NCBI GenBank assembly: GCA_030549495.1
Contig: JAUIRK010001052.1
Coordinates: 2,790,001-2,854,000, forward strand
Length of the DNA: 64,000 nt
Origin: Nectonema munidae
Lineage: Eukaryota > Nematomorpha > Nectonematoida > Nectonematidae
Reading direction: 5' to 3'
The notes below the pieces were generated by a model. It was not told where the DNA came from. It saw only the letters and a program-made list of their open reading frames with translations, and made no database searches. How positions within the stretch are numbered: position 1 is the stretch's first letter; each line of letters begins with the position of its first letter. The translations under genes were made by a program, and so were the position numbers. This document shows positions 20,657-31,599 of this stretch, in pieces.

Positions 20657-23600
20657 CTAGAGTATTATAATATAATGTAGAATAGAGTGAAAACAGATTT
20701 AATAACAAACCTGTATTCATTGGCTTTAACATTTATTAACGGGCTTTTCTTGGAAATGTTTGAGGGTGCAGCTTTAACTTGAAGGATAGTTACATCTTTA
20801 TTGTTTCTTTCAAAGGGAACAGAATGGAACTTCAAAGTCACGGATAACTTCTTCTTTTGAGGTTTTATATTTCCAAGAAATGAGTTAATATAATTATCAG
20901 TATTAGCAGGAGGGCTCTATAAAAAATTTAATTAAAATATATATTGGAATTAAGGAAAAAGTAGTCTAATAGAGTAATAAAAAATTAACGTAAGTGCCAA
21001 GGCCTTTAACGTTATCTGTAGGAAAGGATATGCGCTTCTTCCACTAGCCTAGTTGACTCCGCCCTAGTTGAGAAAGGTAAAGGTACCGTGGGTGTGTTTT
21101 CATTGACAAGGCACTGATGTACCGCTTATGTCAAACTATGAACAAATTGGTATCGATGAGGAACCGAACCCAGAGGCTTCCGTGATGAGTCCATCATCTC
21201 AACCAACCTGCCATGCCACATGCCATGTGAGAATATCGATCCTGGCTAAAGAAGTAGTTTATCTCAAAATTTTGTAAAAAAAATAAGAAGGGGATAGTAT
21301 TCAAAGTAGTATTTAAAAATATTCATAAGGAACTTTAGTTTAAAAAAATTCTGGCACATGGCTCACCGCCTGAATTAAGCGTTTCTTTTAGCAACGCCTT
21401 AAAAAGACACTGACAATAAAGTAAGGGTGTATATTATAAAGTACAAAACCTTTTTATATTTTTATCAAGTCTGCTTAGGTTTCAACTGATTTTTAATGTT
21501 AATTCCTAAAAATATTATGAAAATAAAAATCCACTATTGTTCCACTGAAGTCTTTTTTAAGTTACTTCAAACTCATGTTTCGAAACATTTCGCTAAATTA
21601 TCTCAATACCAAACTTTTCGAAAATTATTTCATAAAAAAATAAAAATTTTCACATTCCACAAAAATAATAGCTTTTCATTCAAGACAGTGCATTCTATGA
21701 ATTGAATGCTTCCTTTGAGGATTAGTGGTACATATATGTACCACAATTGATTATCAACATGTATAATATTAATTACCGTAAGTCTCAGTGCCTTTGATTT
21801 TTCATGAATTCTAAAATTGCAATATGATATTTGATTAATGACTTTTGCATACTATAGCATTTGTTTTCACTTAATTTTTCATACATAGCACGATACTGAC
21901 TATACACTCCTTTGTCATTAAAACAGGCTCACAATCTTTTGATTCATTCAATTTTTCATTGTCTTTGAATACTTTCTCAACTCATATTAAAAGAATACAT
22001 ATTCTTGAGGTATGCCTTTTTGTGTTTCTAGTTTATGGTACACATATGTACCATTAACCGTTTATGTATAATTAAATATGGCTTCAGTGCCTGAAAATCG
22101 AAGAGAATTTGAACTAAAGTCAAATGGAATCCATTAAATTTTATTTTGTGACAACAGTGATGTTGAAGAGAATCTTTTACTTGATGAAGAAAATTTGAGT
22201 TTTCTTGAAGAAGATGACGAGTGCTTTTTGACAAATCTGGAATGCTTTTATTGCGATAATTGAACCAGCCAAAACAACATTGCACAAGAAAGATGAAGCT
22301 AGAGGTACTGATAATGCCACTGGTCCATCCAAACCCACCAGTTATAATTTATCAAAGTTCGATTGGATGAACGTGAGAAATCATCATATAGAAACAGTTT
22401 TTCAAGCTTTTCTGAACATTTTAAATATGAAAAAGTAACTATTGACATGATATCAGGCTTAACTCCCACGAGGTTTTCAATAAAGTTGCTAAATTTCAAG
22501 ATTTTCTTCTTCCAATAGTCATACCTCAAAGCATGGTGTATTCGAATCAGAAAGAAGACGTTTTTCAGACCCAACTTGATGAACTAAAAGCCTTTTTTGG
22601 GATGAACATTGTTATGGGCTATCACACCCTTAGTTCAATAAGAGATTACTGGTCAAGTGAACCAGATTTGAAGGTACCTTTCATATCCAACATTATGACT
22701 TTGAAGCGTTTTCAAGAAATACACAGCATGTTACATTTTGCTGACAATAGTCTGTTGAAAGCGGATTAGGAGAATCTGTTGTATTCCAACTTACCAAAAA
22801 AATAAAAAGACTCTCGTGTCAGATGATAGTAGACAATTTTTTTAAAAGTCCAACTCTGCAATTAAAACTTCTTGAAAATAAAATTTATAGCTTAGGGACT
22901 GTAAGACCCAATCGTAAACTCCTACCCAAAGAAAATAAACTTGATAGAAAAATAAAAAACGAGACGTTGTATTTCTAACTTCCAACAATCTATTTTATGT
23001 GAAATGGATGGATAGCAGAATGGTTCATATGCTCTCAAATTTTCTATCAGCTTACCCTTTGCAAGAAATATATAGACGAAAGAAAGGACAAAAAGCGAAA
23101 GAAACTATCCAATGTCCAAATATTGTAAAGCTTTACAATCAGCATATGGGTGGGGTTATTTTTGAATAAAAAATAACCCAATTGAGGCAATAAGTATTAC
23201 AAGTATAGTAATTAATTGAATGATAACTGAAGCAGTAATTATCACAATACAGGTACAGTAGTTGAAAGAGAATCGAGGCAATAATTATCACACTAAATAT
23301 ACAGAAATAAAATTGTAATATTCCCTAATTCCATTCTTACCTGCATTACGTGTAAATATGAGTCTCTGACTTAAAGGTAAAGTACCATAGGGTGTTTTCA
23401 TCGAAGGCACAATTGCGTGCTTGTATCGACTATGGGAAGGTGCGGGAAGCAGCCTTGACCGTTAGTTATCGAATCCAGCATCTAACCAACACTACTCACG
23501 CCCTAATTAAAATTAACCCACGGTCTAACCAACCCTACCCACGCCCTAATTAACTTCTATTTAATTAACAACATATGCATGAATGAACACTTTTACCGTT

Positions 23601-24010
23601 TGTATACTTTTGTCCTAGAACCCTTTGGATATACATTTTCTTAAGTTCATTTTTAAATAATGAATTAATTCATCCTATATATGCTAAAAATGAAAAAATT
23701 CTTAAAGAAAACTTTTAAATAAAACACTTACTTTTATTTTGGTAATCGATTTTCTAGCGTATAGTACTGCAATAATGTAACAATAAACTTCGCCAGGTCA
23801 CTTTTTTTCAAAAATTGGAAAAAAATTTACTTATAAACCGTTCGACTTTAGTAAATTTTTTCTATAAAATACTAAAATACTTGAAACCCTTCTAATTTTA
23901 AACTGAATACAAATACAAGAAATAAAATAGGTAAAACCTTTTTGATCTTACCTTGAGATTAAACTTCTTTACTCCCTTAATGCTTGACGGTAATTCTTGG
24001 TACATTTTAT
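20593..24010 (-). CDS. Unidentified host gene, C-terminal five exons
   Basis: Five minus-strand segments join in phase through GT-AG introns: 24010-23952, 23902-23839, 23766-23732, 20916-20711 and 20656-20593. Together they give about 142 codons ending in TAA, with AATAAA just downstream. Introns are 48, 72, 2815 and 54 bp, matching the small and large classes seen in MRPL28 nearby. The peptide is basic and Lys-rich (KMYQELPSSIKGVKKFNLK, then SPPANTDNYINSFLGNIKP, ending LHPLFEKNLSR). It has no membrane segment and no domain I can name. The N-terminal part is missing; a possible upstream exon lies at 24128-24089 (acceptor TTTTTCCCAG, weak GTGTAA donor). The long intron contains a piggyBac relic and two SINEs. 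The donor after 23839 (GTTTAT) is weak, so that junction is the least sure. Confidence 0.6.
20711..20916 (-). CDS. Exon of unidentified gene
   Basis: 206 nt between acceptor TTTTTTATAG and donor GTTTGTTA, one stop-free frame of 68 codons with ordinary codon composition (e.g. LSVTLKFHSVPFERNNKDV). It stands out sharply from the AT-rich intron on both sides and is the best-supported exon of this gene. Confidence 0.7.
21073..21220 (-). repeat. tRNA-derived SINE, copy 2
   Basis: Shares GGTAAAGGTACCGTGGGTGT, the TCATTGACAAGGCAC block, GAACCGAACCC (inverse of the B box) and TCAACCAACCTGCC with the other copies (plus-strand reading). Located in the large intron of the unidentified gene. Confidence 0.8.
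21221..21724. other. Intronic AT-rich stretch
   Basis: No feature recognised; the small frame at 21496-21705 is compositional. Confidence 0.45.
21725..22054. repeat. Paired palindromes upstream of a piggyBac relic
   Basis: GTGGTACATATATGTACCAC (21725-21744) is a perfect 20-bp palindrome. ATGGTACACATATGTACCAT (22035-22054) is a near-palindromic second copy 310 bp away. They may be terminal and subterminal repeats of the piggyBac whose reading frame starts at 22078. Confidence 0.45.
22078..23167 (+). pseudogene. piggyBac transposase relic, truncated
   Basis: The N-terminus starts at 22078 (MASVPENRREFELKSNG), with several frame changes. The frame at 22533-22769 has LKAFFGMNIVMGYHTLSSIR and DYWSSEPDLKVPFISNIM, typical of the piggyBac N-terminal core. 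Later pieces are IVDNFFKSP (second Asp position), LGTVRPNRKLLPKENKL, WMDSRMVHMLSNF and CPNIVKLYNQHMGGV. The region with the first Asp and everything past HMGGV are missing. A different lineage from the 17452 and 60811 elements. Confidence 0.8.
23374..23503 (-). repeat. tRNA-derived SINE, copy 3, with partial second head
   Basis: Same family: AAAGGTAAAGTACCATAGGG, GGCACAATTGCG, then ATCGAATCCAGCATCTAACC. A second, partial head (CTAACCAACCCTACCCACGC) follows at 23521-23550, as if the tRNA part had been duplicated. Confidence 0.8.
23732..23766 (-). CDS. Exon of unidentified gene
   Basis: Acceptor ACATTATTGCAG and strong donor GTAAGTG enclose 35 nt coding LYARKSITKIK. Confidence 0.55.
23839..23902 (-). 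CDS. Exon of unidentified gene
   Basis: Acceptor TTGTATTCAG, 64 nt open (FKIRRVSSILVFYRKNLLK), weak donor GTTTAT. It is required to bring the flanking exons into one phase. Confidence 0.4.
23952..24010 (-). CDS. Exon of unidentified gene (first seen)
   Basis: Acceptor TTTATCTTTAG before 24010, donor GTAAGATC after 23952. 59 nt, open only in the frame giving KMYQELPSSIKGVKKFNLK. Confidence 0.55.
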
Positions 24011-24252
24011 CTAAAGATAAAAAAGAGCAAAGTAGGTATAAAAATAGAAGTTACAAAAAGGGTCGGATTAGCATAAACGCAATTACACCACGGCATAGGG
24101 CAGATGTTCTATGGGTAATGATGACACACTGGGAAAAATTATGTATAAAGAAATAAAATAAATAATATGTAACTGTTTTACAAATAAAAACCTCATAAGG
24201 CAAAATGTGAGTTATGTAAAATATTGAAAAAATGAATCTAAAAAAGGATAAA

Positions 24253-24320
24253 ATTAGGGGCGCACATACGGGGCCGACGAGGGGGGTACCCCCCTCCCCC
24301 CCCCCTCCCCTCCAATGTGA
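24253..24320. repeat. G/C-rich terminus-like repeat
   Basis: ATTAGGGGCGCACATACGGG followed by opposed G and C tracts (GGGGGGTACCCCCC). It resembles the termini near 1139 and, inverted, 14313. Probably the end of a non-autonomous DNA element. Confidence 0.45.
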
Positions 24321-24596
24321 TTTCCAGGGGGCGAAAAAGCCAAGGACATTTATATTCCTCGTCCCCACCAGACATTAATGCAGGAAAAAGAAATTTCAAG
24401 TGTGAGTCGTCATATTTCATTTTTTAGCCATTAAGAAAAGTGCACATTTACAAATTAGGCCTGAAAAGCCATATAAGAAAAAAATAATACTCAACTCATA
24501 GACTAACTTGTTTATTCTTCTTAAATGTTATTTATTGGCAAAAATAGCAAATGACCCAATACGGGTGCAATATTTTGCCAAAAAACAAGTCACTCA

Positions 24597-26422
24597 GTGT
24601 CGCCTTCTCGATCCCCATGGAACTTCTTTGAGGCCACTTTTTTTTTAAAAAAACCACTGAGCTACAAGGTAATTAGAATTACAAACTCTAATTCTCTTAA
24701 GTCTGATGAAAAAATCAGAGCTAAAAGAAAATATGACAACAAGTACATGGACTACGATTTCACGTTTGTTGAAGGACGCAACGGACAGTTGCCTCAGTGC
24801 GTTATTTGCCACAAAACGCTCAGTAATGATTCAATGAAACCTCATCAACTGAAGATGCATCTCTCCAATTTACACTCTGAGCTTGCTAACAGTAAGAGAC
24901 TATTTTTTGAATCAAAAGCAAACTGTTTGAAGAAAATGAAGATGGACCATGACGGAAAATTTCAAACTGAGTCAAGAGCAATCGTGCACTCATGGTATGC
25001 TGTTTCTCTTCTGGTAGCAAAGGCAAAGAAACCACATAGTATATAAGAGACGCTCATAAAGCCGTGCCTCATCTCATGTGCTGATATTTTGCTTGGCGAA
25101 TCTGCAGTAGCGAAGATGAAATTTCTCTATCCAACGATACCGTTAAGTCACGCATTTTTGATATGTCGTCCAATATCAAGTCGCAACTCTTGGCAAGAAT
25201 GAAAGCGTCTCCTGTCTTTGCTATTCAATTAGATGAGTCTGTGGATGTGGCGAATTTGTCTCAACTAATTGTCTTTGTTCGTTACGTCTTCAATCAAAAC
25301 ATCGAAGAAGACTTATTATTTTGCCGCTCACTTGAAACAACAATTCAAGCTGTCGATGTCATGCAGCTTGTTAACGATTTTTTTTGAAAAGTAAGGATTG
25401 GACTGGGACAAACTTGTCCATGTTTGCACAGATGGACCTCCTCTTATGTTGGGTGTGAGGTCTGGATTTGCGCAACTAGTGAAGCAAAAAAATCCTAAGG
25501 TAGTGACAGAGCACTGTATTATACATGGAGAAACGCTTGCGTCAAGAACAATGACTCAACTGCTTAAAGAAACGCTTGGTTCGGCTATTAGGATTGTAAA
25601 TTATGTTAAAGCAAGCGCACTCAACTATTGACGGTTGTGTCAAGATTTGGAATCCGACTACAAAGGACTCTTGTTCCACACTTCTGTGCGTTGGCTGTCA
25701 AAAGGCGATATGTTGAGTAGGCTTGTGCATTTGCTCCCTGAAGTGACACAGTTCTTGGAAGAAAGAAATAAAGAAGATTTAAAAACTATTCTTTCTGATA
25801 AGGAATTCCAGTACAGGCTGGCATTTCTCGCAGATATGTTTAGTCACCTGAATGAGCTTAACCGAAAGCTACAGGGACCGGATTGCAATATAATTGGGCA
25901 TCGAGACAAAGTAAACGCTTTCGTCTGGAAACTTGATCTTTGGCGAGGAAAGTTTGAAACTGGCAGTAGTGCAACGTTTTTTCCAACGTTGACTCGAATC
26001 AGTGAAACTGCAGGTGGCGTCAGCGACGTACTTAAAAGCAACATCGTCATTTACTTCAACAGGTTTCTGGACGAGTTTAATCGCTATTTCTCTGACTTCA
26101 AGATCAATAACCCAATACTCGAGCTAACAAGAGATCCATTCTGTTTCCAAGTTAATAACTTTCTAGAAGAAGCGGAGAACGTCATAGAACAGTTTCTTGA
26201 TTTGATAAAGACTCATCAGCAAAGGCTGTTTTTGCAAACAAAAATCTAAACGCATTCTGCGCTACCATGCATGACTTGTATCCTCGCGTTGCTTTGTCCG
26301 CGCTCACACTTCTAGTTGCATTTCCTAGGACGTACCTGTGCGAGTCTGGGTTTTCAAGCATGGTTCAAATCAAAATAAAATCGCGAAACCGCCTGATTGA
26401 TCTTGAATCTGAATCTGAATGA
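24597..26422 (+). pseudogene. hAT transposase (BED finger, SCAND3/ZMYM6-like lineage)
   Basis: A BED-type finger (CVICHKTLSNDSMKPHQLKM then HLSNLH) and VSLLVAKAKKPHSI lead the protein. The RNase-H fold follows: FAIQLDESVDVANLSQLIVF (first Asp), LVHVCTDGPPLMLGVRSGF (second Asp) and TEHCIIHGETLASR, then SVRWLSKGDMLSRL. The C-terminal dimerisation region has LLVAFPRTYLCESGFSSM with the Glu. At full length the family runs about 600 residues, which this copy approaches. It is broken by a stop at 25044, a frame change near 25140, another near 25385, a stop at 25629 and a change after 26247. Ends and target duplication were not found. Confidence 0.85.
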
Positions 26423-26581
26423 GAAGCTAAATATTGAGGCACTAGTCGATGCAAAACAAATGCAGAAATCGCATTGAAACCGATGATGTTGCATTTTTTC
26501 ATTTTATTTTGCTAATAAATTGTGAAAAAAAATCTAATTGATATATATTTTATAATTATGAGAAATGCCTTATCTTTTTAA

Positions 26582-26686
26582 CCCATTTAAGACCAAGCAA
26601 AGTAGACGACTTTAGTAATTCCTATTAAATTCCATGTAAAGTAGGAATTCGTCTGCATTCCTTTGGGAACATTGGTCGTAAATGGG
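26582..26686. mobile_element. piggyBac-type MITE, 105 bp
   Basis: CCCATTTAAGACCAA at the left end and TTGGTCGTAAATGGG at the right are inverted repeats (14 of 15), flanked on both sides by TTAA (26578-26581 and 26687-26690). It carries no coding sequence. An inner inverted repeat (GTAATTCCTA with TAGGAATTC) could make it fold almost entirely. Confidence 0.8.
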
Positions 26687-26692
26687 TTAATA

Positions 26693-27045
26693 CAGCGGCC
26701 TTCAATTTAACTTTATTGCTTTGATACTATATTCATGATGACGTTTGCTTTAAAAAAATAATCTCCAAATAGTTTTTAATTTAATACAAATAATATATCA
26801 TACAAAAATATGTTTATAAGAAAGATAACGTTCATACTATGTTTGATAAAAAAAAATTTTTTTTTATTTTGTATATAAACAAAATTTCGAGCTTGTAAAA
26901 CGACACAAAAAGCAAAATGTATATTTAGCCACTAAACACTGAATAGGTTAAAATTATTTTTTTAGTGAACGATAACTGTGGTGGGAAATCGAGAGTTCGC
27001 TCACTAAAAATGGAGAATTGTAGAAAAAAAGGTTAAGAACCACTG
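26693..27045. mobile_element. Candidate non-autonomous hAT element
   Basis: Starts CAGCGGCCTTCAATTTAACT and ends AAAGGTTAAGAACCACTG, which are imperfect inverted ends of the CAGTGGTTCTTAACC type. The 8-bp flanks do not match, so the pairing is tentative. A second terminus of the same type (AAAGGTTAAGCACCACTG) ends at 27515. Confidence 0.4.
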
Positions 27046-27599
27046 ATATAGAGAGAGTGGTGAGAGTATACAAGCGTGTACTCTGAGCAGGACATTTTAC
27101 GCCTACTGAAGGCTCAACAGCCACGCTTTGCACATATTTTGGTAAAAAAAAACTTAAGTGAAAATAATCGACCAATTTGTACGTCTAAAAATAATTTTTA
27201 ATTAAGGTTGTGGTAATTAGCAAACGGTGGCTTGTCTTTTCCTCCTTAAATTTGCAAAAAAAATTGCCTTGCTCCCTATAAAATAATTTATGAGTATTGC
27301 TTAGCTTTATAGCTTTTTTCACCATTGATAACATGTGCGTTTGTTAGTCTCTGTTTATGGATGTATGTAATTTATTATAAGATCAAGTTTTTTCGTTTGC
27401 CTGGTGTCAGCTTTAGAGAAATAGAAAATTATTATTAGATGTTTTTTAATAAGGGGGTCCAAAATTTTAATGGAAATTTTGAAGGATCCGTTACTTGAAA
27501 AGGTTAAGCACCACTGTTCTAAAAGTTTCATCCGAACCATTTTGTAAATGAAATATCATCCAACAGTATTTGAGATTTTAATGGCAGTATATTTAGGGA

Positions 27600-28085
27600 A
27601 TGAACTTTAATAGAAAATGAGAATGATGAAAACAGGACTTTGTATTGTTCTTTCTGTCTGGTGTATAATGAAGATAAATGACGAAAAAAATAAGATCCAA
27701 AGATGTTTGGATTTGATGCATGTCACAACAAAACTACTGGAACGTGATAAAGCCAGTGTAATAAACTTTTTCCAAAATCTTACTTCATGAATGCCAGTAA
27801 AATGTTCACATGCACAGCCTTGAGCAATTCTCTCTTAAAAGATAAGAAGTGCTTCAGCCTCAGTCTATTGTCAAGTGTATAATTGAAATTGTTTTCTAAA
27901 TTGGATTCCAAGCATTGTCCTCTGTAACAAACTTATAGAAGCTGTAAAAACTGTATTTGATAAAGAGAATTTAAAGAATCATAACAATTTTCTAGGAGCT
28001 GTAAAACTCCTTTCAAAATACAATCAAACCCGAAATGAGCACTTAAAAAAAGTTATCAATAGGGTAAACTACGACATACATCCCA
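27600..28085 (+). pseudogene. hAT transposase relic, DUF4371-like N-terminal part
   Basis: Pieces in several frames read LLKRxEVLQPQSIVKCIIEI, IGFQALSSVTNL and NHNNFLGAVKLLSKYNQTRN, then YDIHPTKQ. This resembles the segment before the catalytic domain in the DUF4371/TTF-finger hAT lineage. It is heavily decayed and the catalytic part is absent. A hAT-like end (CAGTGGCGGATTTA) begins at 28091. Confidence 0.5.
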
Positions 28086-28141
28086 CAAAGCAGTGGCGGA
28101 TTTAAAAGAAACGATCGACTCCGCTCTCAACCCACCTTCAA

Positions 28142-28430
28142 TTTTTGAGCTAATCAGTGTAAAGTTCAATCAAAAATTTCATTTTCTCAAAGAGTTGTAA
28201 GTCAAATCCATAGGATGATATGAGTAAATATTCCTAGTGTTATACTACTAATTCTCTAGATCAGAGCTTCCCAACATTGTGCAACATAGGTACCCCATAA
28301 GAGAAACTAATATCAAATATACCTTTCTAATTTTTGAGCATATCAGGGTATAGTTCAATCAAGTTTATTTTGATTTTCTGAAAAAAGAATTTTGCTCTAA
28401 ATCGGTGAGATGAAATGGCTAAACACTCAT
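28142..28430. repeat. Direct repeat pair around a hAT-like end
   Basis: TTTTTGAGCNNATCAGNGTA and AGTTCAATCAA occur at about 28142-28240 and again at 28331-28430, with diverged continuations. CAGAGCTTCCCAACATTG, resembling a hAT terminus, starts between them at 28262. Confidence 0.5.
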
Positions 28431-30457
28431 TAGCCATTTTTTATTCATTTTTTAAGTCAATAGTCAATTTTTTAGGATGAAAGTTAATAATTTTGTCTTA
28501 AGTCGATATTTATTATTATCTTTTTTTACAACTTTTAAAATGTAAATTTTTCCTCTTTTAAAACTTTTTTCCTAATGCCTAAAGTTGCTTTGAGTAAATT
28601 GAGCAAAATTAATCTAATAACCAGAAAATATCATGAAGAATTCATTTTTCTTCAGAAAAAACTTGTTTTGTAAAATTTATGGTGTAATTGTGAATCATTA
28701 AAAAAAAATTTTTTTGGAACACCACAGAAATGAAAAAAACATAAACTTCGTTTACCAATTTAATTAAATACAACCCATGTTGAAACTTACATGGATCCTG
28801 TTAATAAAGAATTTTCAAGAAATTTAGTTAAATGTTTTCTTGAAGAATATCCCTTTGCACACGTTTTCACATCCATCATTAAAAAACTGTTTTCTAGTTT
28901 GGGATACTTTTGCTTTTAGCAAAAGACAGAAATTTTTTAACTCTTAATAATGTAAATAATTTTCTTTTTTATTTTAACTCATCTTGTTTGAAAAATATGT
29001 TTATTTTATTTTCATGTAATAAAATTTTATTTCATGCCTTGCATTTTATATGAGTTTTAATGAAGCAATTTTTTTCTTATAAAGTCAACTTTTTTGTTTT
29101 AAAAGGTTATAGTTTATTTGATAGAGAATTTTTAATATAGATAAAAAAAATTTGATCCCTCCTTTTGGTAAAGTAATAGAAAAACGTTGTCTTCGAATCT
29201 TACTATGAGAGATGCATTTGATTTATATAGAAATAAAAAACAAATAATAAACATATGAAAAAAGAAATATATCTAAAATGCTCTTCTCTACCATAGCCAA
29301 CAGACAGAGAAAAGATAAATTCCAGTGATTAAAAAGCTTTTGTCTAAAGATTGCGCCTTTTCAAAAGAGAAATGAAACTTTTCCCAATCTTTTATTATTA
29401 CATCACAGAGCAAATTTTTCGAACAAATTGAAGAGAAAAAAGGAATTTTCATGCATGTTCAGGATAGTGAAGACCGTTTTATTTCCAAATTCATCATTTT
29501 AAGATAATTCAAATCATCTTAGAAAAGTGTGTATTTGTGAAAGAAATTTTTTTTAAGAAAAATAACCAATTACTTCAATTTAAAAAATAGAAAAAAACAT
29601 AATTAAATTTAGAAAACTGTTGAATTGATAAAATGAAAATAAAAATGATATTTGGATAATATTTTGTATAAATTGAACAAGATAAGTATTAAATTTCAAT
29701 AGATTAAGAGAAAAAATGAGTTAGTTTAACAAATCTATATTTGAATTATGTTTTCAACTTCTTAATAGTCGTTCAGAAAAAAAAAAAGATATACAACAGT
29801 AAATATCGACTGATTTATATTCTAACAATATTAAATTATCTTAAAAGATATACATTTGGATAAAAAATAAGATCTAAAATACTATTTTTTCAAATTTCCA
29901 TATGGCAATTATAATAAAATGTTTTATTTTTATTTGAATTTTTATAGTGATCGAGACAATATATAAAAGAAAAACTTTTACCTTACAATATAAAATAAGA
30001 AATTATTCAAAAATAAATAGCGATAAAATTTGAGACACAGCACAAGTTCTCAAAGCATATTAAATTCAGATACTGGAATATAATTGATATTATCTTAGGT
30101 TTAAAAGATTAATTTAATTAGTATAAAAAAATTACTTTGAGGATTTATGTCATTCAAATTTAAAAATTTGATAGGACATTTTTTATTTTAGATAAATATA
30201 AAATTAAGAGATGACTTAAAAACGTATATATGTGTAAACAACGGTTTTTTACTAATTTACTTAGTTTATTGATGAAAAATAGCTAACTCTAGCGCACTTT
30301 TTAGCAATATCCGACTAGCGAGACAATGTTCAACTTTCTGTTCATATTTTGCTAGATATAAGATTTTATATACCTCATTGGGGGAGACGATGTTAGTTAA
30401 TGTATTTTAATTAATATATTTGTCAAATAATCAAAATAAAATTGTGTAATCAAAGAA
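28431..30457. other. Long AT-rich non-coding stretch
   Basis: No gene, splice-supported exon or clear repeat seen. Composition is close to pure A/T throughout. Confidence 0.5.
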
Positions 30458-30680
30458 TCCAATGATCTTTAACAGGACCTAGAATCATGGGGTTACCAAG
30501 TATCTTTAATAGGATCTAGAATGACAGGGGCACCAATGATCGTTAACAGGACCTAGAATCACGCAGGTACCAATGATCTTTAACAAGACCTAGATTAAAG
30601 GTACCAATGATCTAGGACCTAGAATCAATGGGTACCAATGATCTTTAAGAGGACATAGAATTACGAGGATCTAGAATACA
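30458..30680. repeat. Minisatellite, ~37-bp unit, about 6 copies
   Basis: The unit reads approximately CCAATGATCTTTAACAGGAC followed by CTAGAATCANGGGGTA. Copies start near 30458, 30496, 30531, 30569, 30605 and 30639, with small deletions. The same unit reappears at 35740-35833. Confidence 0.85.
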
Positions 30681-31599
30681 ATGTCTCAAAGGAAGCTGGA
30701 GACAAACACGCTTATCCTAGTGATATATAATGGTTAACAGTTTAACATTAAAAAACTTTTGCGCTTATTTTTTGGCTTCTAAATATCAATTGACTAATAA
30801 TATCGCAATTTTTTGATTGAAAATATAAATAATCATGCAAAACGAAACAATCTTTATGTTAAAAATTAATGACATCATAGTTGACTCTTGCTACTAGTAT
30901 TTCTTTAATTTCCATTTTAATCACTTCTCTATGATTTCTTTAATCAAAGTTTCGTTATGTTTTAAATTATAATGTTTTTAAAAATATAAAATTCTATACC
31001 TCGATTATATTGTTGAAAAAACCTACATCTGTAAATTGACAAAATAATTCAAAAAAATTTAATTTTAATTTTTAGTTTATGAAGATGAGTAAATATAGTA
31101 AATTTTTACTGTAGAAGTACAATAGTTTGTGGTGATTTAATAAAGAAAACACGAAAGAAATTGCTTACATCAAAATTAGGGCAGTGTCTAGGCTGAACTT
31201 TGAGTTGAAAGTTTCTTTCATAAAAGTCAGACAACTAACATAGTTTACGCTCACCCATGAGTGAAAATTTTCTGTTTAGATGTGTGATAATCTAAACTAC
31301 TTTAATGATAAATAAGAAACAAATAATATTTAAAGATAAATTTCTTATTCATTTTAGTTTTTATCATCGTCTATTTCCCATTTTCAGGACATAATTAGAA
31401 TTGATAAATATAAAAGAATTCATTTTTTCTAATCGTTATCATTGCCTATTTCGATTGTCAAGACAAGACAATGACTACCTTTGTCTATTTTTATTTTCCA
31501 CAGATTTTTTAATAAAAATATCAACAAAATATTCCAGTTTTTTTATTAACATCTGTAGGATGAAAATAAAATTTCCTTTCTCAACTATACTATCTAAAC
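30681..31599. other. AT-rich non-coding stretch
   Basis: No recognisable feature. The frame at 31401-31688 runs into the hAT left end and is compositional. Confidence 0.45.

Noticed and set aside
24051-24368. 105-codon minus-strand frame upstream of the unidentified gene
   Set aside because: It crosses a G/C-tract repeat and probable intron; only a short piece (24128-24089) could be an exon.
30458-30680. Regularly spaced repeats reminiscent of a CRISPR array
   Set aside because: Units are contiguous and diverged with no unique spacers, and the DNA is eukaryotic; a minisatellite fits.
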